Source of the DNA: Sanderia malayensis
Taxonomy: Eukaryota > Cnidaria > Scyphozoa > Semaeostomeae > Pelagiidae
NCBI GenBank assembly: GCA_013076295.1
Contig: RQOL01000658.1
Coordinates: forward strand, 3,918,353 to 3,982,352
Length of the DNA stretch: 64,000 nt
Direction: 5' to 3'
Position 1 is the stretch's first letter; each line of letters starts with the position of its first letter. The notes beneath the pieces are model-generated. The model saw nothing but the letters and a program-made list of their open reading frames with translations. It was not told the DNA's origin and made no database searches. Made by a program: the position numbers and the translations under genes. Of the stretch, positions 61,362-64,000 are shown piece by piece.

Positions 61362-61620
61362 CTATTGTTTTCTATTGTTAAGGAAAACAATAGAACAAAA
61401 GAATCTATTGTAATTTAGCACAAATTCTACTAGTAGGTTTCTTATAAAGTGGTTTCTTATAAAAAAAAACGTGTAGTGTAGTATAGTATAGTATGGTATA
61501 GTATATGGCATTAGTATAGTATAGTATTGTATAACATAATATATTGGAGTAAAGCATAACATAACATAACATAATATGACATTGCATGATATAATGTAAT
61601 ATAATATTGTATTATATTCG
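60935..61620. repeat. TATAG/TATGG-type microsatellite with inner inverted repeat
   Basis: Pentanucleotide TATAG units with GCATAG and TATGG variants run over about 60935-61300 and 61470-61620. They are interrupted by an inverted repeat (61305-61475) whose arms carry ACACGTTTTTTA and CTACTAGT motifs. Tyr/Ile/Leu/Cys-rich frames over it are artefacts. Confidence 0.85.
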
Positions 61621-63055
61621 TCAACAATCCATTTATGCAAGTTGCTTACAATGGGACTTTCATAAACAGAACTGTAGACTCGTTTTCGGAGCACCCCGAT
61701 CGCACTGTTAGTACTTCCGTTTTCTGGTGGATTATCACTCTGCTGTTGCCAAACACAAGAGCTCCCACTTCCGTAGGACACTATTTCCTGGTTTGTGATT
61801 TGAAAATTTGCACTGGACGTGGAGCATTCATTATTTAATGTGACACGAGAGTTTGAGGCTATTTTCAAACATTTTTTATTGTCAACGTCGTAGAGGCGAT
61901 TCTGGGACGTTGTGGTGCAAAATTTCGTGGCCTGCGTGCTCTTCAAAACATAGTACCCTTGGTCGTTGTAATAAATTTTCTTTCCCCCCATTTTGTGCTT
62001 CAAATAGAACTGACCTAGAAACAAGCACAGACATGAATCACCTGGATTTATATAGAAAACATAATCAAACGCAAACCACAAAGTTGCAAGTGCTTTTTAC
62101 GTTTTTGTTATCTTACAGTACACATTCTGAGTCAAGATGGCTCACGCTGAGATCATAACAAGCCACCTGGGCTATAATCACAATCTTTGACCGACTTTAT
62201 AGCTGATTTTTTGTCTCCCCTCCCCCCCCCCTACTGGACACCTCCATTAAGAGTGGGGCCTTGTTAAAGCGTTGAGTCCCTGCAAAACAAACTTCCAAGC
62301 TTTGCTAAAACGTACAGTGCACAAGATTCGGGTCTCCGCTGTTTCTGCTTGAGAAATGGGTGGACATTTATTCCAGTTATGCTTACCTCCATTGCATGCT
62401 GTTTGAGGTTGAGTTTGAGGTTGGGTTGTCGTCTTCTGAAAGTAAGATAAAAAAAAAACATCAATAATATTATTTGAAATAGAAATATAATTTGCCTTTA
62501 TATTAGAATGAATTGTCACTCCGCTTCATTTTAAATATAAATGCTTCCTCGCATTTTTTTGGTCAAAACTAAAATGTTGATGTTTTTTCGTCCCATTTAA
62601 TAAGAACACAATCCGAAGCTCGGCAAAATTAAGGTGCCTTTTCATATGGAAAAGTGTCGAGTGCAAGATATACATACCGCATCAGAGTAACAATGTTTAT
62701 CGAGGATTTTATACAACTGCCACCCATTTGATACCTGCATTATGTCACGCAGATTCTCAAAGCATTCAAGTCTTGCAAATAAGCATTTAATCTTGCCAGA
62801 CTGCAGAGTAGCTGCTTCCACCACCTTAATATTAGCAACGTTGCACCTACTATCGAACTGACATTTTTGAACACAATTCTGAATGCTTGGTACATCAAAT
62901 GATGTGATCACGGAGCTGTCCACAATTTCGTAGTTCTCGTAATACGAAGTAAGTGTAGTTGCAGTAGCAGTAGTTAGCATATGTTGCTGTTGGCTTGCAA
63001 CGAGAAAGGCAAGCATGAATTGCCAGCGTGTTCTCAGGAGTTTCACAAGCTCCAT
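61362..63055 (-). CDS. Divergent secreted PAN-domain protein with unknown C-terminal domain
   Basis: Exons 62678-63055, 62387-62435 and 61362-62014 join in phase to 359 codons. Residues 1-30 contain a signal sequence (FMLAFLVAS). A PAN/apple-like module follows (SIQNCVQKCQFDSRCNV ... GWQLYKI), then a Thr/Gln/Pro linker (TTTQPQTQPQT) and CNGG. A domain I do not recognise comes next (GYYVLKSTQ, CTTTSQNRLYDVDNKKC, NNECSTSSANFQI, SSCVWQQQSDN). The exon order and phases (0, then 1) match the neighbouring array, suggesting shared origin, but the EGF-like exon is replaced by the linker and the fibrinogen-like domain by the unknown one. The last about 60 codons run into the TATAG microsatellite, so the true C-terminus is uncertain; it may end by splicing near 61610. 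Confidence 0.65.
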
Positions 63056-64000
63056 TTTCGACTATTATATGCCACGTCACAACTAGGTGTTTTTTCTACC
63101 TTCAGCCAAGAACCACACCATCAACGATGTCTTCATTAAAATGACTCTCGCTCAGTTTTGCATTTAGCTGTTATTGTTTATGTAAAGATTGTAAAGCTTA
63201 AAATGCATCGCCATCATGTGAAAGAGCAGATGGCTTCGTCTCGGCTGACAACAAACTGTTTTTATTAATAAATAAAATATAAAATGATTTCTTTTCTTAA
63301 GTGGTTTCTGAACCTTTATTTATGAATATTTTCCATATGAATACGGAGTTTCTAAGTAACCAGCAAATTTAGCAATCTTTTAAAACCTCATCGATCATAA
63401 CATGTAATGCTGATTATCACTGATTTGACAAATGGAAATTCCAATTAAACTTTGGAAATTTGCAGGTTTTGATGGAAAGCATGGTGACCAATGACGTCAT
63501 TTTGTTGTAAGGGCCATCTTGCATGCATATGATATGCAGGGAGGGGAAAATAAAAACAATCTCCTGAGCCTAATCGTGCTAAGCTTAAGCATCATACCAT
63601 ACAATATTCAGCTCGAAATACATCTTGTCCGGAAATTTTCTGCTATTATCATTATTTACCTTCTGGCAATTGCAATTTAATTATCTCATTTTGGCCCAGC
63701 CTTTATATATCTGCATATTAAGAAAGACAAGGAGTACTCGTAGTTTTCTGAATTAAATACAAATGGACTATGTATTTAAACCAGTTAAGGTTTTTGTGTG
63801 GATTCGAATATAAGCTAACTGAGTTAGGCCAATATTGCCAATTACGGGAAAATGAACAAATAATGTTATACGTTATTGAATTATTAAAAGCACAGACAAA
63901 ATATTTGCAAAGCATAGACAGAAAAACATACAAAAACAAATTATCTCGCCCCATGAGTGATAGAGCAAAGATGTAGAATGAAGGATATAGACAAAGCAAT
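63056..64000. other. Right edge of the window
   Basis: Upstream region of the divergent PAN gene, then AT-rich sequence. The frames at 63718-63999 (-) and 63770-63976 (+) overlap each other and match nothing I know. Confidence 0.4.

Noticed and set aside
1..64000. tRNA, rRNA or snRNA genes
   Set aside because: I scanned for GGTTCGAATCC-type B boxes and rRNA cores by eye and found none in a convincing context. A covariance-model scan could still find a divergent one.

Overview
The window is eukaryotic nuclear DNA, most likely from a cnidarian, with an anthozoan (sea anemone or coral) as best guess. It is AT-rich, genes are split by short GT-AG introns, and non-coding DNA is full of foldback elements and MITEs. 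The protein families are animal: a Kir potassium channel, the ciliary proteins DRC10 and IFT27, a Josephin deubiquitinase and GTPBP1. A tandem family of secreted PAN/EGF/fibrinogen-like proteins of a kind common in cnidarians also points there. The species cannot be fixed from the sequence alone.

Layout. Bases 1-11.7 kb hold no gene I recognise, but do hold a pogo-like MITE and a 1.09-kb hAT-type inverted-repeat element with a perfect 8-bp target duplication. An intronless Kir channel gene lies at 11.7-13.3 kb. A foldback element carrying the start of an integrase-like ORF follows at 15.2-16.1 kb. From 16.4 to 22.6 kb is a small ciliary cluster: DRC10/IQCD (+), an unknown gene (-) and IFT27 (+). 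The last two are head-to-head over about 230 bp, and X-box-like RFX motifs lie upstream of these genes. A Josephin protease (JOSD-like, -) follows at 22.8-23.7 kb. A 3.1-kb palindromic element (24.8-27.9 kb), built of 168/199-bp tandem repeats in opposite orientation, ends 57 bp before the GTPBP1 coding start. GTPBP1 (12 coding exons) spans 28.0-33.9 kb.

The right half is different. At 35.9-36.7 kb is a small secreted precursor with a signal peptide, an acidic pro-region and an Arg/Tyr-repeat tail ending in a Gly-Lys amidation-type signal. Its layout recalls Hydra arminin antimicrobial precursors. From 38.6 to 59.6 kb six head-to-tail minus-strand copies of a PAN-EGF-fibrinogen-like secreted protein occur. 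Only the copy at 38.6-39.9 kb is fully open; the others carry 1-nt indels, a stop or splice-site changes. A divergent seventh gene (PAN plus an unknown domain, 61.4-63.1 kb) abuts a TATAG-type microsatellite. Duplicated flanks show that copies C/D and E/F are the most recent pairs.

The left genes are conserved housekeeping and cilium genes. The right side looks like a fast-evolving secreted or extracellular cluster that may serve matrix, recognition or defence roles; that is inference. Exon boundaries were placed by reading frame, splice consensus and remembered family sequences, without transcript data.
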